NCBI GenBank assembly: GCA_002943765.1
Contig: PQWQ01000002.1
Span: 3,162,001 to 3,226,000 of the forward strand
Reading direction: 5' to 3'
DNA length: 64,000 bases
Source: Psoroptes ovis
Taxonomy: Eukaryota > Arthropoda > Arachnida > Sarcoptiformes > Psoroptidae
Notes under the pieces: model-generated
The model's database searches: none
Told to the model about the DNA's origin: nothing
The model's input: the letters and a program-made list of their open reading frames with translations, nothing else
Position numbers and translations under genes: made by a program
Part shown: positions 44,813 to 60,294 of the stretch, piece after piece
How the letters are laid out: every line of letters starts with the position of its first letter
Numbering within the stretch: the first letter of the stretch is position 1

Positions 44813-47800
44813 GCTTTTTACTAATAATAATGATTAAATACGATTTTTTCTAGTTGTTTTTTTTTTCTTTGATTACACAAATTTGATTAGACTCAAGTTG
44901 AATTTGTTTTGTTTTTTTTTTTCAGTTTTAAATTTTTAATTTTAAAATCCGAAATTAAATATTTTTTTTTTTTTTTTTGAATAATCAAAATATGATGACA
45001 GATAGTCACTATGGAATAATAAATTAGGCTGTTGGATGCAGAAAAAATGAATTAAATTTTACTCTTTTTCGTTAATTATGATTATGATGATTATTTCGAA
45101 AAGATTTCAGAAATTAAATTCAACAAACAAAGTCAAATTTTTTGTTATTAAATTTTTAAATGAAATTTAATCATTTTTTTAAATTATTTCATAAGTCATC
45201 TCGACATTATATTGGATTATGCATACTCGCTAATGCATATGTAAATGTGTTTTAGTGTATAAAGATTATCGCTGGTTGTTTTAACTTTGATAATTTGCTT
45301 CACACTGAACAACAATGAAAAAAGAAATATTTACAACAGCATAAAATATTCAATTCAAAATATTGAGAATGAGGATACTGACAAAAAAATTAATTTGTCC
45401 TTTGCCAAGTTTTATTACTATCATTACCATCATCAGCTATTCATTTATTCATTCAGCCAGAATCTATCATATTATTATGAATAAAAATAAATTTTCATAA
45501 ATGATTTGCGTGAAACACGATTTCAAATATTCAAAGTTTAATTTTTTATTCGAAATTTTTTCCAGACATACTTCGTGTGCGATTATTTTGTGAAAATTTG
45601 GAAAAAATGCAGAAAAATTGTCCTGAAAATTATTTGGCCAAGCAATTCGAAAAAATTATATTTTGATTCCAATTTTAACAAAATTTAGCTAATAAATTGA
45701 TGCTAAAATTTATTGAATTTTATTTTTTTAAAATGTGAATAGTAAATTTTTCATTTTAATTGCATTATTTTGACATAAATTTTCATTTGAATATTTTTGA
45801 ATTTCATTCAAATAGTGTGCAAGATGCATATTTGATGTTGATGGTTAAATCTAATTAATGAATTTAATTTCATTTGCATTCATGCTTTTTTCTCGTAATC
45901 AAATGAAAAAAATAAAAATTTGAATTTAAATTCAATTTGAACATCTGAAATTAGTTGATAACCATACATGCATGAAATACAAACGAACATTCACACATTC
46001 ACATTCGATAATTGTCATATTGAAATTATAATTTTTCTACCAATGTTGGCATTTTATTTGAAATTGAGTATACCGATTCAAGAGAGAGAGAGTGAAGAAA
46101 ATGTCATACGTTTCATTATAACTTCTAAAGAAAAAAACATTTACTTAATAATACATGAAACGATAGGTGAAATTGAAATGTAAAACAAAAATCTAATTTA
46201 TATATCATTAGAGAGACAAATAGAGGAGAATTCTGATCTGACCTAATAATTTTATCATTATCATTGCAACAATAGCTATTAGTAATGATAATGATGGCAT
46301 ATACCAAAATTAACAAATAAATTTACAAAACTTGACCAGAATAATTTAAATGACTGAAATTTGTTCATGATAATGAATAATACTTTTTAATAATAAATTG
46401 AATTACGAACACAAAAATTGTAAATTAATAAAAAGAGATAAAATAAAAAGACATTTTCAAATGTTCAAAAATGAGCATAAATTATTGACAACAAAACAAT
46501 GCTTTGCTTTCAATTTTGAAAAACACAAATGATTTTGAAACAAAAAAGCATTACTTGGTCCAACACATTGGACTTTATCATGAACACATATATTTGTATG
46601 TGAGCGCATTGGTTTATTGTGCAGTTTTTGAAAAAAAATCAATACTCCATAATAGAAAAAAACGCTTATCAATTTGAAAAAAATTGATTATGGTTAACCG
46701 TGAAAAAAAGAATCAATCTGAAATTATCTTGTAACAACAACCACAATGGCCATATCGACAATATTTGAAAACAATGGTAAACAAAACAAACTGAAAAAAA
46801 CAAGACATTCAATTCTGTGATCGATGTCGATGTTTACCGTAAAATTAATATTAATATCGTTATTATTTATTATTGGTTAATGTTTTATTTTTTTGTTGGA
46901 TATTCGTTGTGAACATTGAACAGATGAAATAAATGCATGAAAAATGAAATATAAATTCATTTTAAATGAATATTGATCCTATTTATTCGATGATTTTTTT
47001 CCATTTCCTCGAAATTTTATGTATGGCCATCAACAACAACAAATAAATGATTACTTATTTTTATTATTATTCTATTTCTACATCAAAAAAATACAAATAA
47101 AAATTTGATCCGTTTTGTTTATCTATTTTTCTCAACATAAAAACATTAAATAATGAAAAACAATAAAATAGAAAACCATTCAATTTTCAGAGAAATAAAT
47201 TTCTGTATTTTTATTATCTTCGATTTGATGATATCAACAACAACAACAGTAGCAACAATAGTAATGTTGTAAAAAATAAAATCATCAATCGAATTACATT
47301 TTGATGATCGTAGTAAACCATTATTATCATCATTATTATTGCTATCAGTGTTCATTCAGTATTATCATTATTATTATTATCGTATTTTTCGGATAATATT
47401 GATAATACTTTTTGATCAAATTCATGTTGAAATGAATAAAGTAATATACAGAACAATTCAGTAAACATTCAAATCTTTTTTCAATGTGAAATTCTCCTAG
47501 AAATTCATTAATTAATCATTTAAAAATGATTTCTTGAAATTTTTATGTGAATTTTAATGAATTCGTTTTGTAAAATTTTTGAAAAAATTCAAGGTTCCGT
47601 TTTGCAAGTTAAGCAATCGATTATCGCTTAATTTATTAACCAAATCCTTCAATATACACTTTCAATCAGTAGAAAATAACTTATATAACAAGCAATGAAA
47701 AGTTTTTATTATGATCATTTATTAGATTTTTGTTTTGAAAAACTAACAAACACACGCACATATTGAAAAGAAAAAATAAAAATCATAATGTCAGAGGATC

Positions 47801-50558
47801 ATACATGGGATCTAAAAGTAAATATGTATGATTAAATCCATCTATGGTCATATATTGATCCATAGTGATTAGTTTGATGAAAAATCGATGAATCATTAAT
47901 TAATTTCAGTATAAATCCTCATGGTTGATTCATTGTTGATATTTCAACTCATTGATTTTATTTTTTATACATAATTCCACAGGATTAATGAAAAACAAAC
48001 ATAAAATAAACCATTTATAGAAGTGAATAAATTAAATTATGAATTCTGTATCAACCATATCAACTATGCATATAAAAGCAATAAGAGAAAATCATTAATA
48101 TCTATTAATATTCATAACACTAACAATGCCTTGAGCATTATTATCATCATTATTAAATTGCACAAATAAATGAATATTTTCATATTTATTTATAATAATA
48201 ATAATGAGAATTCAGGCATAAAAAATTTACATTTCAATGAAGTAAAAGTTTGCTTCAGCTCGTTTATTTAATGTATTTGAAATTTCAAAGTCTGTACAAA
48301 TTTTTTTTTCCATTCATCAGTCAAATAAATTATAAATTATTGATTGCCTTCAGGGAATATTGTTTATCATTATTTATTATCATAATGATAATAATACTGA
48401 TATTGATGATGACATTCTCGAAAAAAAAATGAAAGCACCAAAATCGATGCTATGTCAATAGACAATTGTAATCGAACATACAAAATATTAATATCAATAT
48501 AATCAGATAATTTAAATTCTGCATCAATTTATTGTTGTTTATTTGATTGTTAAAATATATTTATTTTCATATAAATCAGTGAATGGAAAAATGATTTGAA
48601 TAATAATGGTATGATAATGATTATTTTTCAATGAATATCCGATTTTTAATGATTACGATTTTGACATTTTGTTATTTATTTATTGACAAACGGAAAATCT
48701 TGGAAATATTCCTATTACATTTTGAGTGTATTCAATTTTTCTTTACATTTTCATTTGACATTAAAAATACACTACTATTTTCAATTAGTATTTCATTATT
48801 TTCAACAACGCATAAAATGGTGAATAAGAGAAAAAAGATGCTTTTATTACGTTTGTGACAAGGTGGCATTTATAAACGTCGAAATACCATTATAAATGTC
48901 AGATGTGAATTTTAAATCAATTTAACAAATTCTATAATGATGAATATTGTAGAAAAAATGGTGGACCAAATATTATAAGCAATCTAGAAACATTTTCATT
49001 ATATCAATTCTCTGTTTTCATTCACTTATCTTACATTTTTTCCACTCTTTTACTATCATGTTATATCATTATTATTATTGAAAAATAGTGTCAAAATATG
49101 GAAAATGTTTGTCACATTTGTGAATCGTATGCTTTTATAAAGCAACAACAACACAACAACATATGCACAAAATATGACAATTCTCAATACACAATTCACA
49201 ATTTAGAATCGAGAAAAATAATAATAACAATAATAACGAAAATAATAATGACAATTTTCCATATTTTTTTCACATAGAATTTTGAATCTCAAAAATGATA
49301 ATAATTGCATCAAAGTTTGATGATAGTTTTAGATGTTACACATAGAAAGAGAGAGAGAGAGAGAAAAAAACTCGATATTTATCGTTTCACCCCATTAAAC
49401 GATAGGGGAAATTTATTTGAACAAAAAAAAAGAATTGAAATCGAAAATTTTTTCTCTCTATTTTTATTTGGATTTTCATTTTATTATTTGAAATTATTAT
49501 TATTATTAAAAAGAAAACTTTTCAACTAAAAAATTATTATTTTGAAATGAAATGACAAAATATAATAAACAAGTAAATTGGAAATAGGCGAAAATTTTTT
49601 TTTTCATAACAAATGTCAAACTTTTCAACAAAAAAAAATTTCAATTTTTTTTTAAATGAAAAATAAAATAAAAAAATTGTCATTTCGAGATATAGTGAAA
49701 TGAAATTAATTGAAATTCAATTGTAAAATTTCATTTTAAGGCAATTTTTTCTTTCAATTTTTCAAAGAAAAAAATTAAAATTTTAAATCACCATTTGATG
49801 CTTGATTCATTTATTGAATGATGATGATGATGATGATGGTGATGTGAAATCGATTCAAATAAATAAAAGGTTGAGCTTTTCTATTATTTTTTATTATCAT
49901 TTGATTACTTAAGGCTGAATTCATTTATTTGAAAGTTGAAAAAAAGAAAATAGAATAAATTTCATGTTTTTTTTTCATTTAAATATGAATGCAAACTTTT
50001 ATTATAAAGGAAAAAATTATAATAATAATAATAATAATCGTCGTTTTCACTATTATTTCTGCTGTAGAGAATGTACAAAATGTAAAAATGGATCGATTTG
50101 AATGAATTGTTATTATTGGTTGTTGTAGGGAATCCATATGTAAAATTGAATGCAAACACAAATAATGGTAATGATAAAATGAATTTAGTTGAAAATGAAA
50201 AGAAAACTTTGAACATGCAATTATTTGATTTTTATGATTTTTATTTTATTTTTCATTTTTTTTTCACATTTACAGCTCACCTTTTATGGAATCCCAGCTA
50301 TTTTTTCGTTTCTTTTTCTTTTTGAGCTGTTTAACACGATGAAATACATTCCAGACTTTAATGTACAAACGTACATACAAATGTTTTTTTTGTCGTGTAT
50401 GATTCAATGATGAACGTAGATAGATAGATTGAATTTGGTAAAGATTTGACAGAGAGGAAAATAAATAAATAGAAAAAAATAAAAATATGAAATAAATTTG
50501 CCCAACAAATTGATTTTATTGATTCATATTTGTAATCAATATTTGCTTGTTTGTTTAC
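44813..50558. other. Gene-poor region upstream of the second KChIP gene
   Basis: About 5.7 kb with no recognised gene. It is AT-rich, with AAT, CAT and GA simple repeats and long A/T runs. If the exon at 50559 belongs to the second KChIP gene, this is its first intron. A 69-codon minus-strand frame at 47146-47355 begins with an Asn/Asp-rich ATG stretch but has no conserved feature. Confidence 0.4.
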
Positions 50559-50721
50559 CATTATTTGAATTATTTCGATTATTTTCATCATCATCATTAT
50601 TATTATCGTTCATTTTGATTTGTGTATTATCCGGATGATTGTGATTGTAATTATGATTATTGGTGTTGCTGTTGTTTATAATATGATTATCGTTTTGGTT
50701 TTGTTGAGATATGGCAGCCAT
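50559..50721 (-). CDS. Candidate alternative first exon of the second KChIP gene
   Basis: An ATG in good context (GAAAAATGGCT) opens 54 codons rich in Asn, Asp, His and Gln (MAAISQQNQN at the start), ending at a GTAAAC donor in phase 1. That is the phase needed to join the KChIP exon at 44283-44407, where it would give an Asp before SEFDDLDTP. KChIP genes are known for alternative N-termini from distant first exons. The match in phase alone has about a one in three chance, so this is a hypothesis. Confidence 0.35.
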
Positions 50722-53700
50722 TTTTCAATCAATTCGTTATTTTTGTTCATCGAGCAATTTTTTCATTGAAATCCTTGCTATTTTAATTAAAATATAATCA
50801 ATGTTGTAATCATTTTTTTTCAATATATAAGAATATATTTGCCTCAAATCTCTCGTTTATTTTAACATGATTATAACAGTTGATTGCATTTTTTAAAAAA
50901 TTTTGTTCATTTCAATTCATGATTTTCTCTTTATTATTCAGCATTTTTTGAATTAAAATTCTTATGAGAATAGATTTTATTTATTTTTACATTCATTTAT
51001 TCAAAAATAAATGGAGTTCATTTAATCAATTTCATAGCAAAAAAAAAAAAAAAAAAAATGAAAAACGCATTCGATTCAATCAATCTCTTGACAATTCTAA
51101 TTTTCATTATATTTTCATTAGAATTTAGATATATAAGGACTTTTAATTTTATTATCATTTGAATGAATTATTATATGATGGAAAATTGGAGTTTTTCTCA
51201 TTTCGATGATCAAAAAGATTGAAATGATGGTTGATGGTGGTGAAGAAAAAGAGACTAGTACAAAAAACGAAAAATAGAGAAAAACAAATTTATATTTGAC
51301 TCAAATTTTCTTTTAATGTAATTCAGATTCAAGAATAAAAGTTTTTATTTCAGTAAAAAAATTTTTTTCAGTAAAGATTCAAGATTCCAAAATTACCGAT
51401 GGCATTTTTTGTGTATGGATGATGGCAAATGGTAAATTATAATAATAATAATAATAATGATAAATGGATAAATGAATATGATTGAACAAAATGGATGATT
51501 CTTGTTTTGGAAAAGTAAAGAGGAAATTTTTTTTCTTCTAAGAATAAGGTGGAATTTTTATCCAATTTTTCAAGCAGGTGTTTTAGGCATTATTCAACTA
51601 TTATTTATGAATTTTTTTCTTTGTTTTCACATGATTTCTTTATTCCATTTCGAATGTAAATTGAATAGAAATGAAAATTCACTAACACACCATAGACTTT
51701 ACTACAGCATCCTTGTTTGTTGTTGTTTGTTCGTCGTCACATAATTTGATAATTAGCAGTATGGTAGAAAAAGTTCAGTCGTAATATGCTGCCAATAAAT
51801 CAATATTGATAAATGTTTGAAGCGAAATTATTTGTTTATCGATCAATTTTTATTTTTATTTTGAAAAATTGGCACTTGAAATAAATTAAATGAAATAAAT
51901 TTCAATCAAAAAATTTGATTGATTATCTGATAACAATATGACACTTATATATATTGAATACGTATTTTCAAGATTCAATTTCAATTTTTAAAAAATTTTC
52001 GTAAAGAATAAAGATTTTTGATTGATGTTCATAAGCATAATTTTCAAGTGAAATGAATGAATAAATGAATGATAAATAATGTTAGAATTTCAAGAAAAAA
52101 AAATATTCTAAAAAATAATTCATTTTCTGAAGGATTTTCATTTTTCATTTAAAAATAATTCAAATAATAATTTTCTGTACAACAAGGGATTTCGAATAAT
52201 GAAAATGTTTCACATTAAAAGACCATAATTCTTTCAATTTTTTTTCGATTCTTTCAATTCAACGATTCATCATTTCATTTTTAAAACGAAAAAAAATGTC
52301 GAATAATGATGATTATGATGACAATGATGATATCATAATAATAAGAATAATAGAAATAATAAAAATATTTAAGTAATGATAATAATGATACGATGATAAT
52401 GATAATAATACCCAATACACACGTTTATACACACACACAAACACTAACACATGCAAACAAACAAGCAAAAATCTATTATCAATGTGTATTAGTCAGTTTG
52501 GTGAAATTCTCAATGCACCTTACAAATCATTGCTTACGAATGTTGTTTTTTTCCTTTGGTTTGGAACACACACACACAGGCCATCACCATCATCATCAGG
52601 CATCGTCTATTTTTTTTCTTTTTTGAATGGAGATGTATACGCGCATAGAAATGTATGAATCAATGAATGAATGAAAATATATACAAACATACACGGAGCA
52701 AGTATTCTGTTTCGTTATATAATAATCATTCATGTTTGCACATGAACGCAAGTATTTTTTTTTCTTCTCTTTCATTTTTGTACAAAAATTTATATAAGGT
52801 CATTTGATTTCATTTTTACTTTTACTTTTATATATTTTATTTCAACATTTTAATTTTGATATTACATTTTTCCCAATAGACTTTCATGATTCTTTTAGCA
52901 AAATATAAGAAAAATAATTCTGCTTTTGAATCTGCGACCAAATGAAAGAAAAAAATAAATAGAAAAAAATTCCATTTTGGCATTACTTGGTTGGTTGGTT
53001 GGCTGGTGGTAGATTGTCGATTATTCAATCCGATTATTGAATTGAATTTTATTTAGATTCGATCGACAATTTCATTATTATTATTTTCTTTTTTTTCTTT
53101 TCTGAATTGATTCTTATAAAATTTGATCGATTACGACGACGAAAACGAAACAGGCAAAACTGTGTATAGGTGACAAATATGCGAAAAAAAGTTGTACAAA
53201 ACCCATATAAATAATACCGATGATTAAATAAATGAAAACTTGTAGAAAAAATTGCCAATCAATGCTGTTTTTGCCACTGAAAATTATGATGCACATGATG
53301 TAATTTGATTGAAATATATGGAATCGGAGAAAAAATGTTCGAATTATAATTCATTTCTCTCCTAAATTATTAATAAGTTTGACGGTATTTGCATGCATTA
53401 AAACATATAATTTTTTTTCTTTATTAAAAAAGGCGAAAAATAAAAAATAATGAAGATAAAGCTTTTTATTAATATTTTCATTATTATTTTAATCATTTCT
53501 ATCACTGTGTCGGTGAAATTTTATATATAAATCTAATTTAAATCGATTAACGATCGATAGAATTGAATCAATAGTGATCATTTTGTGTGTGATTAAACAC
53601 ATACCGATAAAATGGCAAATATTACAACACATACAAACAATCACGCATTAAATTTAATAATTTTTGATACTATTTTATCACCAAGATTTTAATAAATTTG

Positions 53701-56700
53701 TTCCATAGAAGCAAAAAGCAAACTATTAGAAACCATAAAGGCTTTGTATTTTCATTATTGATATTAATGATAATAACGATAAAATACAAACAAACAAATC
53801 AAATCAATGAACGTAATAACTGTAACAATAAAAAAATGGATTTTCAAAAAATATAAATTATGTAACAAAACATGCTGATTTTGCATTAAATTTATTGGAA
53901 AAAAATATAAAAAATTGAATTTAGATTTCCTGGAATTTTTTCTTTTTGTTCAATATTCAATGATAAATATAATAATGATATATTTTTTTCAGATGTATTC
54001 ATAGGAATGAGAATACAAGGAGAAAAAAGAAAAATCGATCAAATCTTTTTTAAATTTTTCAAAATGATTCAAAAATTTAATAAGCGAAGAATTCAAAATA
54101 TGAAAATTTGAATTTAATGGAAATGTTTTTCATATTTTTTCCGACCGTATTTCATACTCGATTTAATTTGCCAACAGAAAAGGAATCATTATGATTTTAC
54201 GGAAAAAAAATTATAGAATATTGGTTTTTTTCATCATCAAAATTTATTCAAAGATTTGTATCGATTGAATGATCAATGAAATTGCTTGGTTTTTGGCAAA
54301 AACTTACCAAATATCATAATTTTTAGGCCCATTTTTCCTATTGGTTTGTTTGTTTGATTTGATTTAAAATTGAAATTTCTATTTATTTTTGTCTGAAAAT
54401 TTTTTAGAGAGAAAAAAAATATTAAATTTAATCTTGATCGATCAATATTTGATTCGTTTATTTGTGTGTATGTAAAAGTCTAAAAACACAGCGAAAATAA
54501 ATATTTCAAAAAGTCGATACTTTAATCAATTTTGATGTTTATGATGTGATGTGATTGAATCAACATTCAATTTTGAATTTGAATTTGATATGATTCGTCA
54601 GTTTTTTCGCTTTTTTCAGATTTTTTTGCTTTCAAATTTCTGTAATTTTTTGCTTAATATTGTTTATGTAAATTAAATAAACATGCAGAGAAAAATGGCT
54701 GTAAACTTACGCAAATTCATTTGTTCAATATTTATTCATTTTTTTGTTGTTTTTTTTTCGTAAAACAAACAAATATTTGAATATTAATATATTCAAACGC
54801 ACACACACTAACAATTTCAAATTTTCATCCAAATATAAAATAAACAAATGTAACGAAATGTAGAACATACACAATAGAGAAAGAATTCAATTAAATTAGT
54901 TTCAATTAAAAATCTAAGAATATAAGAATAAATATTTTCCTTAAGAATTTAGAATATTATTATTATTATTTATTACTATCATTATTATAATTACATTTAC
55001 ACACACCCAATTATTATTGATGATTTAATGAATATTTTGGGTCGTAAAAAAATTTTAGCAAATTATAATAGCAATAATGCTAATAATAATGAAAATTCAT
55101 ACGATGTTTTTGCTATTCAATTTGTATTTGAACAATTATTGAATCAACTGTAGAAAATTCATATTATCACGGTAAAAATTGAGAAAAATGAATTTGAAAT
55201 AAAATAAATTAAAGGATTTTGTTTTCTCGACTAAAACTAGATAATGAAACATCGACAATACACAAAAAACCATACAATGAAAAGTGTTAATTTAGAAATG
55301 ATAATAATTATAATAATAATGAAAGTAACGTAAAATAAATGAGGAATTTTCCTGTTTCTGGAATTTTTATCCTTATTTTTTTCGGTTTTTGTTTGTTTCT
55401 GCATTAACTATGCATTATTTTTAGCTGTTTTTCTTCATCATCATCATTATTTATTTTCATTCTCTTCGTTGGATGATTATCATCATCATTTATATTCAAG
55501 AATTATCATAAATATTAATAAATCATCATAAACTAAGATCCCACTGCACTGTAGATCAGAAGAAAGAAGATTTTCAAAGTAGCTCTTAAATTATGTAAAT
55601 CAAAAAGAATTAATATTTAACTTCATCCAATAGGCATAAACATACACACATATATTTACAAATTTACATTAAAAAATGTGACATTTTAATGATATTTTTC
55701 TTCAAAGAAAAAAGAGTAAAAGAAAATAACATAAAATATTCAATGAAAAAAAAAAATTGAAACATGAAATTTTTTCTCAAAAATCTTATGAAATCTCATA
55801 CGCATACGAATTTCCATTATCAGTATAGGATTTAAAAGATATTAAAAAATGTGAATGTGAATATAAATCATGAATTTGTTTTTCATGTTTGATTCGGAAA
55901 CTATGTATAAATAAAAGAAAAAACTTCATTATGACTGTATTTTTCACAAATCATTTGAATTCAAATATGGAGAAAAAATGAATAAATAAAGCCAATCATA
56001 GAATTGATTGAAATCGAAGAATTTGACTGACAAATAAGCAAACAAACGTTAAAAATTCAATATCATCCGGTTGACAAAAACTTTAAGACAAAAAAAGGCG
56101 AAAAGGAAGAATAAATGAAAAGCTATGATTTTCGATACGAAGAAATATGTCCGATTTTTCATTTTTAATCAAATATCAAACATGTAAATATTTATTCATC
56201 ACTATCCATTATCCAATTAACCATTCGATGGTCAGATTATTAGTTTTTATTATTTGATTTCATCGCAACTGCGTGAAATGTAGAATGGAAATAAAATGAA
56301 AATTATTTTTGATTTTTTTTTCTCTCATTTCATACGATATTTCATTTTATTTTCATGAAATAAATGAAATGAAAATAAATTGAAAACGAAAAAATTCATC
56401 AATTCGTTATCGCACCAAAAAAAAGGAACTAAAAATTGAAATGTTGTTTATATGATATGAATGTAAATACATGTGAACAACATACGTTACTTTACATATA
56501 CGGCAAAAGACGATTCCATCATCATGAAACAGAATTGAATGAAAAAATTTTTTTTCCATTTTCAATTTCGGAATAGAAAAAACGAAATAAATGTTGATAT
56601 CATTATTTGTTTTATCGAATGTGTGTATATGTTGAATATACATTTTGTGATTACAGAAAAAAGCAATGAAAAGGAAACATATTGAATTCTTTAAACAACA

Positions 56701-57169
56701 ACAACAACAGTAGCGACGACAAATAATGTTTAGACTCGATTGAATGAATGAATGAATGAATTATACTTTGGTTGAGTGGAGATTTAACTTTCTTGTTTTT
56801 TTTTTCATTCATTCATTCGTTTGTTTGTTTATTTGGTAAATTAAATTGAAAGGAACAAAAATGAAAAAAAAGGAAAAACGAGAAAAGAATTCCATTTGTT
56901 TTCACATTCATTCATTCCTTCGTTAACTGTTGTTGAAATTCTTTGGATCAGAAAATAAATCACAGTATTTTTTTTTTTTTTTTTTTGTTTCTCTTTCATT
57001 TTGATTCACTTAACCATTTTATAATTGTTAGTATCATTTCATTTGTTCATAAATCATTTTTAAATTTTTTTTTAAATTTATAAATTGAAAAAAAAATGTA
57101 ATGAATTCCATACCATCATAATGTTTCATTTTTTTATTGCTTTCATTTCACAAAAAAAAATTTGGAATT
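50722..57169. other. Gene-poor region between the candidate KChIP exon and ARMH3
   Basis: About 6.4 kb of AT-rich DNA. It contains CA-rich tracts near 52430 and 52570, repeated TGGT near 52988, AAC repeats near 56694, and long A/T homopolymers. No conserved exon, RNA gene or mobile element could be supported. Confidence 0.45.
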
Positions 57170-60100
57170 TCAATCGACTGATAATGTTGATAATGTATTA
57201 AGAATCATTGATTCATCATTGTTATTATCAGATGATTGATTATTAATAATTTCAGTAGAATTGATTGCAGTTGAATTTAATAATTGAATTTCTAGTATTA
57301 AATTGTGATGTTCTTCTGAATCAATTTGATGGAAAGGTTTGATTATGGTCAATTCATCAATTATTGTCATCATAATATTGGCGAAAAATTCCAATTCATT
57401 TGATTCGGCAAAATTATATGGTTCATATGAATCAAGATTATCGGCCAGTTTCAGCGTCAACGTATCATAATTATTCCTTACAACATCGAAGACTTGCTGT
57501 TCAGAAATAATTTTATTCTGTTGTGAATATAATTCAATCTTTGTATTTAAATGAGCTATTATAGCTTTTATATTGATTAGACTACTTGTCAATTTTTGTG
57601 ATTCTTCTTTATATTTCAAATTTGTATCATCTTTTGTCATGTATCGTAGACCTTTTCAATTCAATTGAGATATTACACTAAGAAAAAGCAATTTAGAAAA
57701 ACTCACCAAATGAATTAAGATTATCGAATACTGTATGCATGCGAATAATTTCATAATAAAGTTCATCATAGCAATGATCACTATGAAGAAAATTATCACC
57801 ATAAAGTATAAATATATTGAATATTGTTACTGTGCGTTGCATGATGGAAAACATATTGTCTATTTGTTTTGGTTGATGTTGTTGTTGCTTGAAAAATTCC
57901 GATTCATTTTTCAATAAAAATTTGATTAATAAAATTAAAGATGACCAAAGTTCTTTCCAATCATAATTTATACGAACTTTACAACGTTTTTGAAATGACA
58001 ATATTCGTTGAATAATTCCTAAGGAAAAACAGAATGTTTCAAGATTAATATGTCGATTAAGATGAGCCGATATGAATTCGATCATTAAATCTAAAATTGT
58101 ATGGCAAATTGGACGCAATACATTTTTATTTTTTTCTATCGACAATTTTTTATGTCTCATTGGCTAAAGAAAAATAATGAGAAAAGATGCAAATAACTTT
58201 TGAAATTAAGAGAAAAAAAATTAGGAGAAACGGAATTACCATTCTTCTCAAATTAACAATGAATGACATATTATTGTCATGAATAATAGAATTGGCACTA
58301 GCATCTTCAGTAATACAGGTTAATATAATAAAACAAAGCCTTGCAGTTGGTGTGTTTGCACCATCTAATACAATTGAATGAATGAAAATAATAAAAACAA
58401 AGAGAGAGAGAAGAAAATTTTACCTTTCATTCCTAACATAATGATCGAACAAAATTCCAAAAATGTAACTAATAAATTTGTGTGAGCAATTTCCGAAAAA
58501 TTCATTGCATCTTCGCTTTCATCATTATCTTTATCGCTTACGGATGAATCCACCAATGTCTTCATTATCATTATTGAAATAATAATGAAAATTATTATTA
58601 TGATATTCGATTTTTCCAAGCAAATGAAGAAATTATGAAGAACAAATTCAAAATTGAAAGAATAATGAATGAAAAGATGAAATTGAGTATCATTATGAAA
58701 GACAAAGAGTTTCATTAAGATCATCAATAATGTTCGAGAATTATGAGAAATGAAAAAAAGCAATAACTTACAGTTGTTAATAAGGAAATGAAGTTACGGT
58801 TCAATGAAATAGCTTCATATAAAGCTAGTAAAACAAGATTCACAATATGAAATGGAAACTTTTTATTCATTATTCCTTTCCCTATTCCGGTATTGCCACA
58901 ATTATCATCATTTGAAAATATTGTTCCGACCTTTTTCATGGTTTTCATCAAATAGAATAAAAAAAAAGTGTAATGAAAACACAGTTAAATGGAAATTCCT
59001 TTTAAAATTAAAAATATACAAATCACAATAAACCTATTAATATACCATGTTAGAAATTGATGAAAATAAACCACTTTTATTCTCATTTGTGAATTGATCA
59101 TATTTGAGAATGAATTGCATAAGATGATTCGCAATTGTTCTGGAATATCTCTTTGTTTTTTATTAAAAAAAAATTCAGATTAAATTCCATTTTGATCATA
59201 AAATCGAAAAAATACCTACATTTAAAACGATGTCATTGTCAACGATGGATAATTTCATAACATAAGGATTAGTCTATATAATGGGATTAATATATGGAAT
59301 GAGAATAATTTTTGATAGAAAAAATTAATTCTCACATTTTCTTTTTTATAATTCAAAAATATTGTCAATAATAACAATATCCATAATTCATTTTGTTGCT
59401 GTTGATCATTCTGAATGGAAACACTGAATAAATTTATGAGAGCATCAAATAATTGATGATTTAAAATAAAATTTTCAATGAATTCATTCGAGTTGATTTT
59501 GTTTGAGCTCTAAAAAATTGATAACAAAGAATATTAAAAAACAAATATCTGTGTAATAAAAATAAGATAATTACAGTAACTAAGATGGCCAATAATTTTA
59601 ATATAATACTTTTAATACCGTAATGAATTTCATCATTAAATAATAGCAAACATGTAGTTTCGACAAATTCCTTGGAGATTGAAAATAAATAATAGCAGAA
59701 TCATAACAATAGTAATGACAATAATGTACATACATCACGAATTCGCTTCGATTCATCATCATTTTTATCAAGAATTGTCAAGATTTTTTCCTTAGAATTT
59801 TCATCATTATTTATTAATATAATATGGTATGATATAGTGAATAGTGTCTACCAAAATTAAATTGAAAAAAAACAATCAACATTCAATAAATAGCGAACAA
59901 TGGTAAGAACATACAACTAAACCATTTACGATTCGTAATTGATTTGAATCATTTATGGCAACAATACTTTTTTGGGATAAAATTTGAATGATATTTATCA
60001 AATCAGAATTGTTTTCAATTTTTTCCAGTTCTTGTTTCAACGCTAACACATTAGCCTATGAATTAATGAAATGACAATGAATAAATATTTATAAATCAAA

Positions 60101-60294
60101 CAAAAGAAGCTTACTTTTAGCAGAAAAAATTCATTCCAAAAATTTTCATTTGACAATTCTTCGTCCTGAAACAAATCAGATGTCCATAGTTAAATATGCA
60201 TGAAAATGAGAATATGATTGAATACCTTAATCAAATCGATGTAATATTGAACGATTTTCTCTCTGAGTCCTTTTTTAAAATTTTTATTCAACAT
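57170..60294 (-). CDS. ARMH3: Armadillo-like helical domain-containing protein 3 (C10orf76)
   Basis: Thirteen exons: 60226-60294, 60115-60165, 59915-60055, 59734-59847, 59575-59670, 59336-59509, 59220-59273, 59046-59150, 58772-58930, 58424-58559, 58240-58364, 57707-58163 and 57170-57651. They give 720 residues (human 689). The whole length aligns to ARMH3: LKLLAILVT, NPYVMKLSIVD, LLALYEAISLNRNFISLL, CFIILTCITEDASAN, RRMPMRHKK, YDELYYEIIRMH and VRNNYDTLTLKLAD. It is an all-helical armadillo-like protein that works at the Golgi with PI4KB and GBF1 to keep PI4P levels. Introns are 48-200 bp. The start is supported by an in-frame stop just upstream. It lies 165 bp downstream of NHLRC2 on the same strand. 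Confidence 0.93.

Noticed and set aside
47146..47355. Asn/Asp-rich ATG frame with a hydrophobic stretch, considered as another KChIP first exon
   Set aside because: Only a weak GTTTAC donor gives the right phase, and the frame is mainly simple repeat.
52980..53010. TGGT repeats as telomere-like sequence
   Set aside because: Only a few imperfect units and not the arthropod TTAGG repeat.
58365..58763. Single 132-codon minus-strand frame
   Set aside because: Part is the ARMH3 exon 58424-58559; the rest is intron read-through.
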